Shown here piece by piece: positions 45,773 through 58,082 of a stretch of DNA of 64,000 nt. Position numbers and translations under genes: made by a program. The notes beneath the pieces were generated by a model. It ran no database searches and had not been told where the DNA came from. It was given only the letters and a program-made list of their open reading frames with translations. The stretch comes from Liolophura sinensis (lineage: Eukaryota; Mollusca; Polyplacophora; Chitonida; Chitonidae): positions 5,309,001-5,373,000 of the forward strand of contig NC_088299.1 in the NCBI RefSeq assembly GCF_032854445.1. The letters are read 5' to 3'. Every line of letters begins with the position of its first letter. Positions within the stretch are counted from its first letter, which is position 1.

Positions 45773-47201
45773 GTGAAACAAAACAAATATAGCATTGAAA
45801 GCTGTTAGCATAATGAGACGCGGAATGGTGGCGTTTCCTTCTCCCCCTCAATTCTTTGGGCCCAAGTGGTCGACAGTTTTTCTGAGGTCGTTTTGACATA
45901 TAATTCGTTGGAGATTGATTGCCTTTCTCTAATATGATGTGAGCCTTTAAGCTCGCCTAGCGGTAGAAATTCTATGCGAAAGTTCGTTTGCTGAAGCGCA
46001 ATGGTGTCCCCATTTGCTTGAGATAATCAGAATTTGCGTCAATAAGATAGAGCGTTTAAACACTAATATATAATCAATTGATACAATATTCTCCAATAAT
46101 GCCTTTGTCGTGTAATATACTTTGTATATGGTAATGGATTATTCATGACGTTTGTTTTGTCTTGCCATATGTCTGTGACCAAAAAGAACAAGGCATGTGC
46201 GACGAGTTGTGGAAAATCCTTGTCCTTGACATTCAGCCTCTTTGTAAATTGTTATACCTCTGATAACAATGGCGGAAGAAAAAAACCCAAATAGAAATAA
46301 AAAAGACTAGCTTTAAACGAACAAGAATAATCACTAACCACCGTAACTTGCAATGAGAAGCTTTGGCGCCCTACTTATAGTCCACATGGAGAAAATGACA
46401 ACAGATCTATAGCTGTTGAACTTGAAAAAAATGATCGCATTATCTTTTCGTTATGGGTTATCCAAATATTGGACCCGTTCCACTTAAATATGTACGTCAT
46501 CGGTAATGTTGATAATGTAGGAAGAATCCTTATTGAGCGAAATGGCGTCACGATTTGACTGACGGTTGATCTGTATTGATACTGAATACAGTCCAGTTGA
46601 ACTGTATCTATCTCGTGCTTCTTTGAACATGGTTACATCTCACAGGCGTGAGATTAAAAAGCGTTTTGAGACTTACTACAATGGTTTCTCCCGGCATCTA
46701 CCAATTCGCAAGCCAGACAACTGACCATACAGATCAGCACTCTTTTGTGCTATTTTGTATGTTGGTTGATGCGACGGTCAGCCCGTTTGTCTTTGAGGAT
46801 GAGTAAATAGCAAATGTCTACTCTTTCAAGTCATTATGACTTCCGATTGGTTCCACCAGCCATGTGACGATTGTACGGAAATTCCGTAGAGAGCCGATCC
46901 ATCACTAAACTGACTCGGTCGCATTTTCTCTACAAGACGTAAAACCCTCAGTACAGATGTAGAATGTGTGATTTCTTTTTTCACATCCAAATTAGTGTCT
47001 AAATTTGATGCATTTAACCGTGACTTTATGAGTTTTTAACACATTTTAGGTGCCGCTGTCGGTCAAGTCAAATTTAGGTTTTAGGTAAGTTGATATCGGT
47101 GTAACAAAAATATGTCATTTCCGTGGACACAAGGTGTAAAGATACGTCCTCACGGTAGTTAGGTATAACATATTTTTACACCTTCTTCGTAAAACAGACG
47201 C
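45773..47201. other. Unannotated sequence
   Basis: No gene, RNA or clear repeat is visible in this interval. Confidence 0.45.
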
Positions 47202-47320
47202 GGAAAGGTTTTCTAGCAACCTGCGAATGCTCGTGGCTTTCACCCGGGCTCTAATGGGTTTCCTTCCACCAAAATGAAATATTCTTCAGACCGCAGTAAA
47301 ACGCCAATCAAATAAATAAT
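47202..47320 (+). mobile_element. tRNA-derived SINE, 3' part
   Basis: Contains ttctagcaacctgcgaatg, tcacccgggctctaa, then ccgcagtaaaacgccaatc and an (aaat) tail. It has internal deletions relative to the 45506 copy. Confidence 0.85.
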
Positions 47321-47474
47321 TCAAATATATACCCACAGTGCACACGATGCCTGATGCTTGTTTAACAATAACTCGCTCTACGATTCCAAAAAAAAAAGCT
47401 AGTGAAATCATCGATCAAATTATTGTTGTACAAAATATGGGGAACCAATCTTGTCTTCTTGTGTTATTTACATT

Positions 47475-47770
47475 TACAAATCTCTGAGTAAAACCAGACG
47501 CAGTATATATTGAATGCGCCATGCCAAATCCCCAGCTCATACCTTCTCTTGCTGAGCCGGTTCCTTGATGCTCGAATGTAGTGATATAGCCGGTGTGGTC
47601 GATGTGTGCTAGACAAACACAGGGGCTAGACAGCCAGGCCAGCGGAAATTGAGATCATCAACTTGCATAGGCCACAAACACAACTGAAGAATAAGCAAGT
47701 CAGTCCAAAAAAGGGCAATATTGATTAACCAGTCGATTGATTTGCTGATCAATTGTTTCGCTCATCCACT
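47475..47770 (-). repeat. Dispersed repeat X, second copy
   Basis: Its reverse complement matches 38390-38660 over about 250 bp, with words atcagcaaatcaatcgac, gatgatctcaatttccgct and agcacacatcgaccacac. The arms lie 9 kb apart in inverted orientation. Confidence 0.8.
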
Positions 47771-47819
47771 CTAGTTAAGGAAGGACACATCGAAATCTGA
47801 TACTAACTTAACATACCTG

Positions 47820-47912
47820 GCTACGTCTAATGGAACTATATACGATCCTGTACGCAAAAAGCAAATCTGAACATGCTTTTGTCGAAGACACTAAGCTACA
47901 TAAGTGACCCAC
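47820..47912 (+). repeat. Fragment of block Z
   Basis: The words ctaatggaactatata, gcaaaaagcaaatctgaac and gaagacactaagct match the tail of block Z at about 41598-41680 and 43095-43165. Confidence 0.75.
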
Positions 47913-48257
47913 CGTCTGTTATTTTATATGTCTATGTCTATATACAAGACATATAAAGCATCCAGGAAGACTTAATCCCTAGCGGAACACGCTTCCGCAT
48001 ATCTGAACTATATCTGAGCGAAGGATTTAGAACAGGATGCATTAGGCAATGCTCGTGGCTGCATGTTCATAAAATCCGTGGCTTCCAAATGTCAGGTTGT
48101 GAATCACCATTATGCATGACTGTTTATAACGTTTACCTTTTTCTTTATATGGATGTCGTTCTTCTGCCGTGTTTTAATCTCGACGTCACGGTGCATAATG
48201 CGCATCCTTTCTCTTGAGATAAGACAATAAAAGCCGGAGAAATCACTAACACTCATG

Positions 48258-48405
48258 ACCATCTTGAATTTCTGGAAGGTGGCTGGCAGACCTGCCCAAG
48301 TACGGCCGGGCAAAAAGTCTACATAAGCTGGACTTGAACTCATAATAACCGCTTTGGTGGAAGGTTTGTGGGTCATTCCGCCGCGCTGGCCTGCTAACCC
48401 CCTCG
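48258..48405 (-). mobile_element. tRNA-derived SINE fragment
   Basis: Plus-strand words agacctgcccaagtacggcc, ctggacttgaactca and gggtcattccgccgcgctgg are complementary to the head and box B region of the 45506 SINE. The box B-like segment (ttgaactc) is retained and the tail is lost. Confidence 0.82.
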
Positions 48406-51119
48406 TAAAACTTGAAAGAACATGTAATAGAATATGAATAATGTTTGTTCCTTCCTTAGGTCAAAGCTCCTTCCGACGCCTCTGTACGAAACTTGTCACT
48501 TCGCACTTTGTGCATTACGTTTCACCTTGTTTAAAACCTTGTCTTCTGAGGATAATGCTTAGTTTATTAATTTTTTTTTTAAATAATTGTAAACGATATT
48601 CATTTCGATGGGGTTTCTATAACCATAGTCCAAAATATTACATTCATGCTATAGCCCAAAATCTAAATGGTGAAAGGTCTGCCGAGATAATTTATAATGA
48701 AGATTTCGCCTGTTAAAGCACTTGACGGTGATCAGCGTTAATATTGCTAGTGAACAGTTATAGTTTGGTTCTGATCGAGGTGTAAAAATGATGCGATCGT
48801 GTTTTTATAGGCTGTACGTATAGCCACACATCATTAAATACCCTGTCACCGTTGGTTTCAATAACTTAACTATGGTTATGGGGGGTAGAGGAAAAGGAAA
48901 ACGGGGTAGGTCTGTATGAAATGAACGGAGCATAGCACAAACCTCATACTATCAAAATAGACATCGTTTCCCTTTACTTGATGCGACATTCCAAATTCGA
49001 ATACAGAACTCAACATTTGTCACCTTATCCATCATCTGGATACGGCCTATCTGACCGATATTTCTGAAGTCATTAGCGAACTCTGCGCTTATATTATTCG
49101 TTAGTCGAACACTAAATCACTCTTCCCGCCATTTACTCTCCGAATACGAATCCTGGAGCTAGCTGCACTACTAAAATACCGCATTACCATGTGTGCTGGA
49201 TGCAGATTTTAAGATCAGCAATGTTCCTAACGGTTATGTCGAGCAATGAATTATTCAATCTGTGGGCGTTGCCAACGGTAATCATCTTGTATATTCCTTA
49301 CAGGAATGTGTCTACTTCGTACCTACCTCGTATACATTCGTATGAGGGAACATTCTCTCTCTTTTTCCAATTAGGTACCTGGCCTATGACGACAGTAATC
49401 ATAAATATGAAAAGACCCGAACACGGGGGACTTGGTTATAGTGTTTACAGAGGACTAGTTCTTTTAGGGATTTAGGGAACGTCCTTGGATCAACTGTAAA
49501 AATACTAAGGATGAGAGTGATGAGCGTCTTTGATAACTCATTTTTCAACGTATACATGTAAATCAACCACATCTACATTTTAAAAAGGAGTACAATGCTT
49601 GGTTTGGCATTCAATTAATACCGAAAATGGCGGCGCCCTGTACAACTTATAAGCAACTAAGAACACCATGTCACCAGAGAGCAAATCCATACCTTTCCCT
49701 ATCGGAAGAGAAGGTCCTTTTGAAGTGAAAAGCCCTGTAGGGGCCTACCCATTTCGTATTTCGTCTGTCTCTTTCATGACGAGGTGTGTGTTCTGTGTGT
49801 GAATTTCTGATAATATAAGAAAAAAACGACATATACCTGCACTCATTGAACATGGCGATATATGCCTTACGTTTGCGAAATATCTGTAGAGAAGGACAAT
49901 TAACGCCCATATTTGTATTGTACAAGACATATATGTGTTGCTCCGACAAGCTATATGTACAGAAAGAGTTACAATAGGGGAGATTTGAGATAGAGCTCTT
50001 TTGTCGCTGATGGTAAAGAAAAAATCCTATTATATCACGTTATCTGTCAGAAATGCTGGACAAATATTTTCGATTACATTTAAGAGGTTCTTTAAGAGTA
50101 GACGGAACTATAGAGAAAAATGATGATTTTGTGAACCTACAAAGTTCCTTAAAGTGTTGATTGAAGTGCAGATAAGTTTTTGTAAGGAAAGTCTATTACC
50201 TTTAATGACCAAAGAGTTAGATCTCAAAACTTCCGTATTGTCCACAAATTTGACATTGTAAGCCTAAAGATATACGACGGGCATTTCTAGGAAAGCATAC
50301 CACTAAGGAACATGTTATGCATATTTAACATATGTATACATTTACAATAATCGCTGCATTCTTCTCCTGACAAGAACAGACATCATTGCTTGACATCAAA
50401 GATTTCTCGGCCACTTACACATTACTAGTATACGACACATGAAAGTCTCCCGCGGCAAAGCTGAGCCGAACGACTGCGTGAGTGGCCAGTTTGAGAGACT
50501 ACACTTCAGCTCCTCCGACGAAATCGATGTTGTGGTTGGCATTCAACAGCAATCAGGTTTTTTATTGCGTAGGGCCATGCTGGGATCGGTTGTCGTTTAC
50601 TTCTCCATGCTGAGCTAAAATGTTGTACTAGAAAGATTGGTGAGCTCTTAAAACAAAGCTGCTTCAAAGACAAACAGCAGCTACGGAACCGTTCACTCAT
50701 TGTGTTCACATCCACTCTATCTGTTTGGAAGTAACCCTGGAATTTACTTGTGATGTTTCCGTGGCAACGTGAAATTAATCATCGTACAACACTTCCAAGT
50801 AAGACGTGTGACGTCCAGGATATTATTATGCACATTTCAAGTCTAATATTGTTATTGTTATAGTTCAAGACGATTGCGGTTCACGTGTGGTTTATTGTTT
50901 GTAGTTCGAAAGGTATTATATGAATGTATGGTACTGGAACGTTAATCAAGTACCGTATTCAGCCTCATTTCACCGATCAACAAAAGAGAGAGAATGATCG
51001 ACACGAAACAAATGTGCTTATAGTTGCAGCTAAAATTACAGAACGGATAAACTACAAATGCATGTAGCCATGCTTCCGTGCAAATACATATGTTTGGTAT
51101 CCACGTAAAACCGCCTTTA
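48406..51119. other. Unannotated sequence
   Basis: About 2.7 kb without a recognised gene, RNA or clear repeat. ORFs up to about 94 codons lack motifs. Confidence 0.45.
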
Positions 51120-51550
51120 CACCATACCTGTTGGGCAAGTTGACTCGTCGAATTCGACAGGAGAAAAAAGAATAGGACAAGTCGGTTTCATCAGCCGCTT
51201 TTATACAATGCGATTGTTTGAATGCTACAATCCCATGAAATAAAGGTGGTCTATTTCCATTCGATCACTTGCATTCGACTTGTCGACTCGATAATTGCAT
51301 TATGAGAACACGGCCTACTGGTTGCTGAGTTGCTAATCCATGAGGAGTGCACAAAAGAAGCCGCTTTGCCAACCGCGTCTAAACCCGCGTTCTTAAGATG
51401 CGATTTGTCGAGTCGACTCATGGAATTCGACAAGTGGGACGAAAACAGGGGAAGTCTGTTTCATAAGCTCCGTTCAGACGATGCGATTTGTCGAATGCTA
51501 CAGCCATATGAAATAAGGATGTCCCATTTTCATTCGGCAAATGCAAGGTA

Positions 51551-51678
51551 GAGTCATATCAAGGACTTGAAAAATTATACTTGCTGCCTCGCTTGACGCT
51601 CAACACTTGTAGGTCAGAGCAAGGAAACAGAACTGGTTGGTCCCGTGACAGTGTAATGTGTCTGGGTGAGGTGTCATG

Positions 51679-51745
<67 letters not shown>

Positions 51746-51770
51746 GCGACCAATGGAGTTTGACGGGTCG
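51551..51770 (+). mobile_element. Second-family SINE copy carrying a (TA)n expansion
   Basis: The stretch gagtcatatcaaggacttga, then cttgctgcctcgcttg, then gtgtaatgtgtctgggtgag and gtgtcatgtctg, matches 52310-52440. After the (TA)n tract, a short remnant catgcgaccaatggagtttg corresponds to the end of the other copy. The tRNA-like head is missing. Confidence 0.72.
51683..51742. repeat. (TA)30 microsatellite
   Basis: An uninterrupted TA run of about 60 bases inside the SINE. Tyr-Ile repeat ORFs on both strands are artefacts. Confidence 0.98.
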
Positions 51771-52267
51771 ACTCGCCAATAGCACTCTTTGAACTACTAG
51801 TGTAGTGGTCAATCCATGCCGAAATGCCGAGTTACCAAAAGGATCAAACTGAATTGACTGATCTTCACTGAACTGACTGGTCAAATTCGACAAGTGGAAT
51901 AAAACTAGGAAAAGTCTGATTCATAAGCAGTTTTGCTATTATTTTCCATTTTTATTTTCATTCGATTAGTGGAATTTGACAATTTTTCTCGATTATTCAT
52001 ACCGTGTGAACGCAGCTTTACAGTTTTCAATCGATTATTTCCATTGTGACCGATTGCGTGTTGTTTTCTTATAGTGACATATGTCTAAACTTAACAGTGG
52101 CACGCATTTACGTTTAACAATGACGTGTGTGTGAATAACACTGGCATAAAATCCAAGCCGCGGGCGAGGTATTACCGTGTTTAATAAACCGTTTTAGCGC
52201 TTATCGAGCCGTTAATATTTTCTTACATGAAGTTCAACGGACGTCTCTTGTCTTCCACCAACAGACC

Positions 52268-52481
52268 CCTTAGATGGCCTAAACGTTAGAACGCCCATCT
52301 TGAAGTCGGGAGACCGGGATTGGGTCATATCAAAGACTTTTGAAATAGTACTTGTTGCCGCGATCAGCACTGAGAGCTTAGAGCTACGAAGAAGTACTGT
52401 TGTCAGTATAATGTGACTGGGTGTGGTGTCATGCCTGTTGTCATCGACATGATACCTCAGTGGCGGCAGCAGTTTGACGAG
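52268..52481 (+). mobile_element. Second-family SINE, tRNA-like head present
   Basis: The head tagatggcctaaacgttag, then acgcccatcttgaagtcggg and gaccgggattgggtca, resembles a tRNA gene with eroded box A and box B. The body is tcatatcaaagactttt, gtgactgggtgtggtgtcat and gacatgatacctcagtgg. It differs from the 45506 family in head and body. Confidence 0.7.
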
Positions 52482-53724
52482 ATTTTTTGTTGTTTTTTGT
52501 TATTTTGCCCAATAACGTTTTGCACTGTTTTTTTTTTTTTTTGGGAGAGGTTTAGAAAATAACCCATCAGGGCACTTCTGAAATTTACCCCAAACAATTC
52601 AAATACTTATTCGGAAATATAACCAACACAGAAGTAATAAGTGAAGTTATATTATCGTACAATTCTTATCATGGCATTTCTTCTCTGAAAGCTATTCGTA
52701 ACCAAATGTAAGTCTCATCGTAGACACAATGTACAGAGCATGCCCCTATAAAGGGTCTAAGGGCTATTACCGGCATAAAGCTGGCCTCCATGACGGTAAT
52801 TTATCAAAAAATCTCCATTTCCACCATGACATCAACGGCAACTGACAGTTCCGGGGCTTCTGCATATCTTATTCACGCTTGGTTTGAGGTTACTCACATA
52901 AACAACATATCATTACGCCTGCCAGGAGAGGAGATTATTAATCCGACGGCCCGGTTGATGCCACGCACCACGCTAAAGCCAGAGTAGTGAATATGAACTA
53001 CTGATAACTATTCCATCTACCTCAGAAACAGAATATTACATCGGTATTGTTCTTTTAGACGTCGTGTATCGTTAATATTCTCTGGAGCATAATACCTTAT
53101 TAGTCATTTAATGAGAGCTGCACTCAGCTGGACGTACGTTAATTACACAGTATCCCTGGTATTATAAAGCTCGTCCAGTTATAATCCTGACAAATCCCTT
53201 GAAGAAGTTATATGCTGACAAAAATCCCTAGTTGCGCGAGCAGTATGCTACGTGCAAAGCAGAGAGCACGAGAGGAATTTTAAATCTCACGGAAATGGGT
53301 CAGTACATGCATGTTAGGTTAATAACAAAGCACATTCGGTTTGAACTGTGTTTATCCCTAGCAGAAGCTGACAGTTTGAATTTGCCGATGGCTGGTTAAT
53401 TACACACCCTGGCGATCCAGCTCGTGAAATTGAACACAGATGAATGAATGACTTATATCATCGTAAGCTGTTCCTGCTACCGTAAACAATAAAGAAAAGC
53501 ACAGCTCCCATTTACAACTATCTAATAGATTCATGAATGAAATCAAGGAATTATGTCTTCCTCTTTGCTTCAAGCAGCCTAAAATATGACAATTCGGCAG
53601 TTCTACAAAAAATCACACTTTTAATTTCCAACGAATATTTCAGGATTAACATTGCCTTTCAGGCAAAACACAGCAATATCCTCATCACCATATAAATGAA
53701 TTGACATGAAAGGCCATCAACTTT
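52482..53724. other. Unannotated sequence downstream of the GPCR gene
   Basis: This is the 3' flank of the GPCR gene. A minus-strand ATTAAA (complement at 53620-53625) lies about 100 bp past the stop codon and could serve as a polyadenylation signal. Nothing else is recognised apart from a poly-T run near 52530. Confidence 0.4.
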
Positions 53725-54861
53725 TCACAGTGGCGTTGTCTCAGTGCACGAATCTTCGATGGACACATGCGTGGTCGCCATTTCCTGTCTCAATTTACTG
53801 TCTTCCGGCAATCGCAATAGGTTGCGCAAGTAGCAATTATCGAGACAGAGCCTCTTAATGTTTAGTCGAAATGACGAGGAAACAATCACTACGACAAAAA
53901 AGGTGATGGCGTTGTTAACTGCTGAGAGCATTTGCACAAGACTACGCGTAATTTGCACTTGCCTTAAGATAACTATGTCGTATAACCAAGAGTCTGGAAT
54001 TTGGGATTCCATAATTTTAACAGTGGTAGCCGGAGCGGCCAATAGGAAAAACGTCATACACAATATAAGAGTAGTGATAGTAGCTTCTTTCTCATCTGGG
54101 CGGTTGGGCGAACGATGGCCCTGCGGGATTTTCTTAAGACAGAATCCCATCAGTGTCAAAACTGAAAACATTAAAATTGACAACAAGGGTAGAAAGTAGT
54201 AAAACGTATCCCATATCCACGGCCATGCCATGGAGTGGATGTCATCTGGATACTGGGGAATGACGCAGATGAAGTTGTCCAATTCGTATGTCCACATGGC
54301 GTGCACACTAATCGTTGTCAGCCCAGTCAAAATCGTTATGATTACAATCTTGCTGATGAAAACACTGCAAATTTCCAGAGCTTTATTCGGATGCCACACT
54401 ACGATGTAACGATCTATGACCATGCCTACAGCGAACCACACAGGGGAATGTCCAAGGACGTTGACGACAAAAGTCCACAGACGACATCCCCAATCCGTCC
54501 AGTCAGCAATGTGTGGCTGGCTCGCCATGAAACATGCCCAAGGTACCAAGGTACTCACGTACAACACGACTGTGTTAGACACAGCCAAGGCTCGCAAATA
54601 CACAAACACGGATAACGTTCCAAAATCCTTGTGTCTCATCACAACTAACAGAAAAATGTTTCCCAATGTGCCGATGAGGGTAAGAATCGGCGGCACATAT
54701 CTCTGCATCGTCGTGGCGATGCGAACATCCGGTAATCCACTGGACACACAGCCGTCGTATTCTTGATGAACATCGCAATACCTATTGTTATAGTATGTGT
54801 CGTTCGGATTTTCGGCCATGTCGCCGTCGTAATGGTAATCGAGATTCTCAAATGACCCCAT
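53725..54861 (-). CDS. Orphan rhodopsin-class (class A) G protein-coupled receptor
   Basis: An intronless 378-residue, seven-helix plasma-membrane receptor, probably for a peptide or other small ligand (inferred from class only). The N terminus is about 55 residues, extracellular, with an N-glycosylation sequon at N20. TM1 has the conserved GN (67-68). C126 and C199 are placed for the standard TM3-loop 2 disulfide. DRY lies at 150-152 at the end of TM3 and a Pro at 225 in TM5. The cytoplasmic tail after TM7 is short and has Cys residues (339, 343) that could be palmitoylated. Several core positions are unusual: N96 instead of Asp at 2.50, no clear Trp in TM4, LAAP (274-277) instead of CWxP in TM6, and TFFVV (320-324) where NPxxY is expected. 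The start is the first Met after upstream non-coding sequence. The ligand is unknown. It resembles lineage-specific orphan receptors of lophotrochozoans; no specific subfamily is claimed. Confidence 0.9.
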   Translation of the reverse strand: MGSFENLDYHYDGDMAENPNDTYYNNRYCDVHQEYDGCVSSGLPDVRIATTMQRYVPPILTLIGTLGNIFLLVVMRHKDFGTLSVFVYLRALAVSNTVVLYVSTLVPWACFMASQPHIADWTDWGCRLWTFVVNVLGHSPVWFAVGMVIDRYIVVWHPNKALEICSVFISKIVIITILTGLTTISVHAMWTYELDNFICVIPQYPDDIHSMAWPWIWDTFYYFLPLLSILMFSVLTLMGFCLKKIPQGHRSPNRPDEKEATITTLILCMTFFLLAAPATTVKIMESQIPDSWLYDIVILRQVQITRSLVQMLSAVNNAITFFVVVIVSSSFRLNIKRLCLDNCYLRNLLRLPEDSKLRQEMATTHVSIEDSCTETTPL

Positions 54862-56072
54862 GTTTTAGAATTGTCTGTAAACCAGTCGGTCTTTCTTCGG
54901 ATTTAAATGACTACCGAGTTTAATTAACACTGGCGCTGTGATTTTTTTAACATGATGTCCCCTAATATCCCTGTGGCAGTCAAAACACAAACAGTCCTAT
55001 AGATATTCCTGATGAGGCACTGGTCAGTCTCGTGCACATTATTTGCCAAAGCATCTCGATTAGTCACCAGCACATATCTCTTTGATTTTTGTATCAACAA
55101 TAGCCACTCTGCAAAATCCACGAACCACAGGGATTTTGACGGCTCTTGATGTTAGAGGAAAGTTGCCTGGGCTGATAGTACCTCCGTGCTCTGTGTGTAG
55201 TGTCCTGGAAATACCATACCTGATAACAGATAAAACACAAAAAGTAAAGATTTGTGTTTAATACGCATACTAAACAAACAATTGTATTATCGGATTTGAC
55301 ATTCCATTACAATATAGCCATTCCAGCTGTATTTAACGCTTAACTGTGAATGATTATATATGATCATTATTGATTTTTTCTTTTCAGTTTTCTATTCTCG
55401 AATTATTCAGCGCTGGTCATTAAGTCGCAGGTGGTTACATCCATATCTGGTCACCAGGATGTCTAAGAATAGTACATCATTTCTGATTGATCTGATGGGA
55501 CGAAAAGGCAGATGGGTCGCCATGCTACACATCTATACCTCACCAGCTGCGAGTATACATGTTCTTCGCAACGTCAAATGGAAGATACGGAAAACACAGT
55601 CTCGTTACAGGGAAGGACACAGTGTTCTAGACGCGTCAATTATTGACCACCTCTAGCTGAGACACTATCAGCGATTGGACGAAACATGTTGTTCCTATAA
55701 TTCTTCAGCAGGCACGCTTGTCAATATAGCATTTCTAGACAGTCATAGCAAATCAGGACGACATCTAGTCACCAGATCTGCAAACAGGTGTTCTTTGCAG
55801 CTAAATAATAATGCAGAGACATGTATAAGGAAAAATTATTAGTTTAACTTTCGTCAGTTGTTATCAAAATAATCTAGCCTAGTTTAAAGGAAATATAAGT
55901 AAACTGGCTAACACCAGAAACCAGAAACTAATTTTTCTCTTTACAGCGAATTTCCGGGATCAGATTGAAAAGTCTTCCATTGAAAGTAAAAACTGAAGAT
56001 GTATTTTCCATTTGAATTATTTAGATGCAATATAACGCGTGTTATCTGCCTGCATTTCTTTTACAATTCTCT
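54862..56072. other. Upstream flank of the GPCR gene
   Basis: No further exon is recognised. On the minus strand, pyrimidine-rich sequence ending in tctgttatcag (near 55220) could be a splice acceptor for a 5' untranslated exon, but this is only a possibility. The plus-strand ORF at 55360-55656 has no known motif. Confidence 0.35.
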
Positions 56073-56213
56073 CTGGAAGGTCATCCGTCAACCTACGAAT
56101 GGTCATGGATTTCCCCCGGGCTCTATCCGGTTTCATCCCACCACAATGCTGGCCGCCGTCGTATAAGTGAAATATTCTTGAGTACGGAGAAAAACACCAA
56201 TCAAATAAATAAG
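56073..56213 (+). mobile_element. tRNA-derived SINE, 3' part
   Basis: It carries ctggaaggtcatccgtcaac, atggatttcccccgggctc and ccaccacaatgctggccgcc, then aaaacaccaatc and an (aaat) tail. The head is missing. Confidence 0.92.
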
Positions 56214-57240
56214 TCAAATCTCTATGTCGGGGCCTTAGTCTTGCAGTAGAGTGGCCTCTGTCCCAGGGGTGTCCTTGATGTTGTTTACGACCCAGAACAT
56301 TCAGTTAATTTCAGGGATTTTTTCATGCTTCATCTCATGTTCTAGCTTTGGCGTCATCTTGAGTATCCGAAAACAATTCTCACCAGGCTTCGGCATATGT
56401 TACCATAAAAATGCCCAGAGCAAAATAAGCCTTTTGGTCTTACAAAAACTCGCTTTTATCGCAGATGATTACTTCGGTAAGCAGACTTCTAAGTGCAGTT
56501 TTGGCTTCCAAATTCCAGTTACTTTATCCAGCAATTGCGGGGTGCTTCCATATCGTATGTCCACAACATTATGCACCTTGTGTAATGTGCCTTGTTTCCA
56601 CGCTAATCACAAAACAGCTCCTTTGCGTGTGGTACCCATGCTGCCAATCCGGGTATGTTAAAAAACTTCAACATTGTCTATGCATTTAATTGTTTTTCTG
56701 CAATACACAGTGGGCGATAGAGCAATCAAAGGAACCACGGGGCACTAACAGACATTCCACTTAAAAGGGTTTCTAGAATATTAATGCAGTAATCATCACA
56801 AACTGGCCTCTTTCTCGCGCCGCCTATGTCACATCTGAGGTAAAACGAAGAAGTTTTACAGAAGTGTTTGTAAGAGGAACATATCAAGGATGTATCTGTC
56901 ATCAACATTTGGTACTTTTCATCATCACGGCTGGAGCAAAGAAAAATTCAGTCCAGTAGGCGTTGTATGCAATGTGATGGACATGCAGATCAGCTTACCC
57001 ACATAGATCGATACCATCATAATCATATTCATCTTCAGAATTGTTACTATTGTTGTTAATGTTGAAAGCCTAGATCAGTTAATACAATCCGGTCTGCTTT
57101 CAAAAACGGTATTTTCTTGAAGATTAACAGCCTTACTTTATCACGGCCCACGAGAGATTTTGTTAAAAAAAAGATCCGAATAGTGTAAATTCCTCCACCC
57201 TTAAACCTTTTTGTATATTGCTTTTTAATTGTTGTTGCTT
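56214..57240. other. Unannotated sequence
   Basis: A 136-codon plus-strand ORF (56251-56661) has no recognisable domain. No RNA gene or repeat is seen. Confidence 0.4.
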
Positions 57241-57412
57241 TTTTTGATTTGAGGTCTACGCCGTACTTAAGAATATTTCATTTGTACTTCAACGGCCAGC
57301 ATTATCGGGAAGAAGCCATCTACAGGCTGCTAACAGACTTTCCCACGTTGACCGAAGTGGCGGTCAACATGAGCTGCACTCACAGCGATTGCATTGGTGA
57401 GGGTGTACCAAA
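57241..57412 (-). mobile_element. tRNA-derived SINE, diverged
   Basis: The plus strand has ctacgccgtacttaagaata, tttcatttgtac, ggccagcattatcggg and gcactcacagcgattgcatt, the complement of the common family from tail to box B region. Box B itself has been lost. Confidence 0.8.
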
Positions 57413-58082
57413 GTAAATCGTTATGACACATTTCTTCTAATATCAACAATACAATTCAGGATTTCCGTCACATATGTAATTACACCAAATTTGTCGTTCA
57501 ATGGGTTTGCCGTCCATAAAAGATTGCATGATTGACCGCTTAGTTCAGCGGACAAGTACTTGAAATAGAGCACTCATGAACAGCTTCTGTATTCAAGAAT
57601 GTCAAAGTCAGTCTGCGGACTGGTCTCGAAGGACAACAAGAGAGGGAAGAGACACTCAGATTTTAACTGAAAGCCACTGTCCAACGGAGAAAACAGTCGT
57701 GTCCACGATCGTGCGAAAATTGCAGAGCGAGTGGTTCCTTCGTGCCTGGAATGAACCGGTGTCATCCAAGCCAAAGAACAGCAATAGTTCTTCAAAATGT
57801 TTTCCAAAGACATAATTGCCTTAGGAGCTGAACAGATCAACCATGGAAAAGATCAAAGGGTTCTAGGGCTTAACCTTCCAAAAGTAATCATACCAAACGA
57901 GAGTACAATGTTTAATATCTGGTCCGTTAGGCTTGCCAATTGTCATCGCCAAGGGGGAAAAGGTTATCGACAGAGCAATTTACTATGGGCTATGGGGCCT
58001 TTTCATCTCAAACATCATCTAAAGCAGTGTTTATCGTGACGAGACTCCATCTTTTTATGTTGCTCCAAGTGGCTTGATTTTA

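Larger units (their letters stand above)
51120..52025. mobile_element. MITE-like cluster with repeated end motifs
   Basis: Motifs of the type gcgttcaNacgatgcgatttg recur in degenerate form near 51200, 51384 and 51469. The right border ccgtgtgaacgcagcttt is near 52005-52022. Between them, variants of gtcgactcgtcgaattcgac and aaaagtctgtttcataagc recur. A weak terminal inverted match exists between gcctttacaccatac near 51113 and the complement of the right border. The pattern suggests nested or tandem copies of a small non-autonomous DNA transposon. A second-family SINE lies inside. Confidence 0.55.

Noticed and set aside
53858-54766. Plus-strand ORFs opposite the GPCR
   Set aside because: Antisense shadows with low-complexity or motif-free translations.
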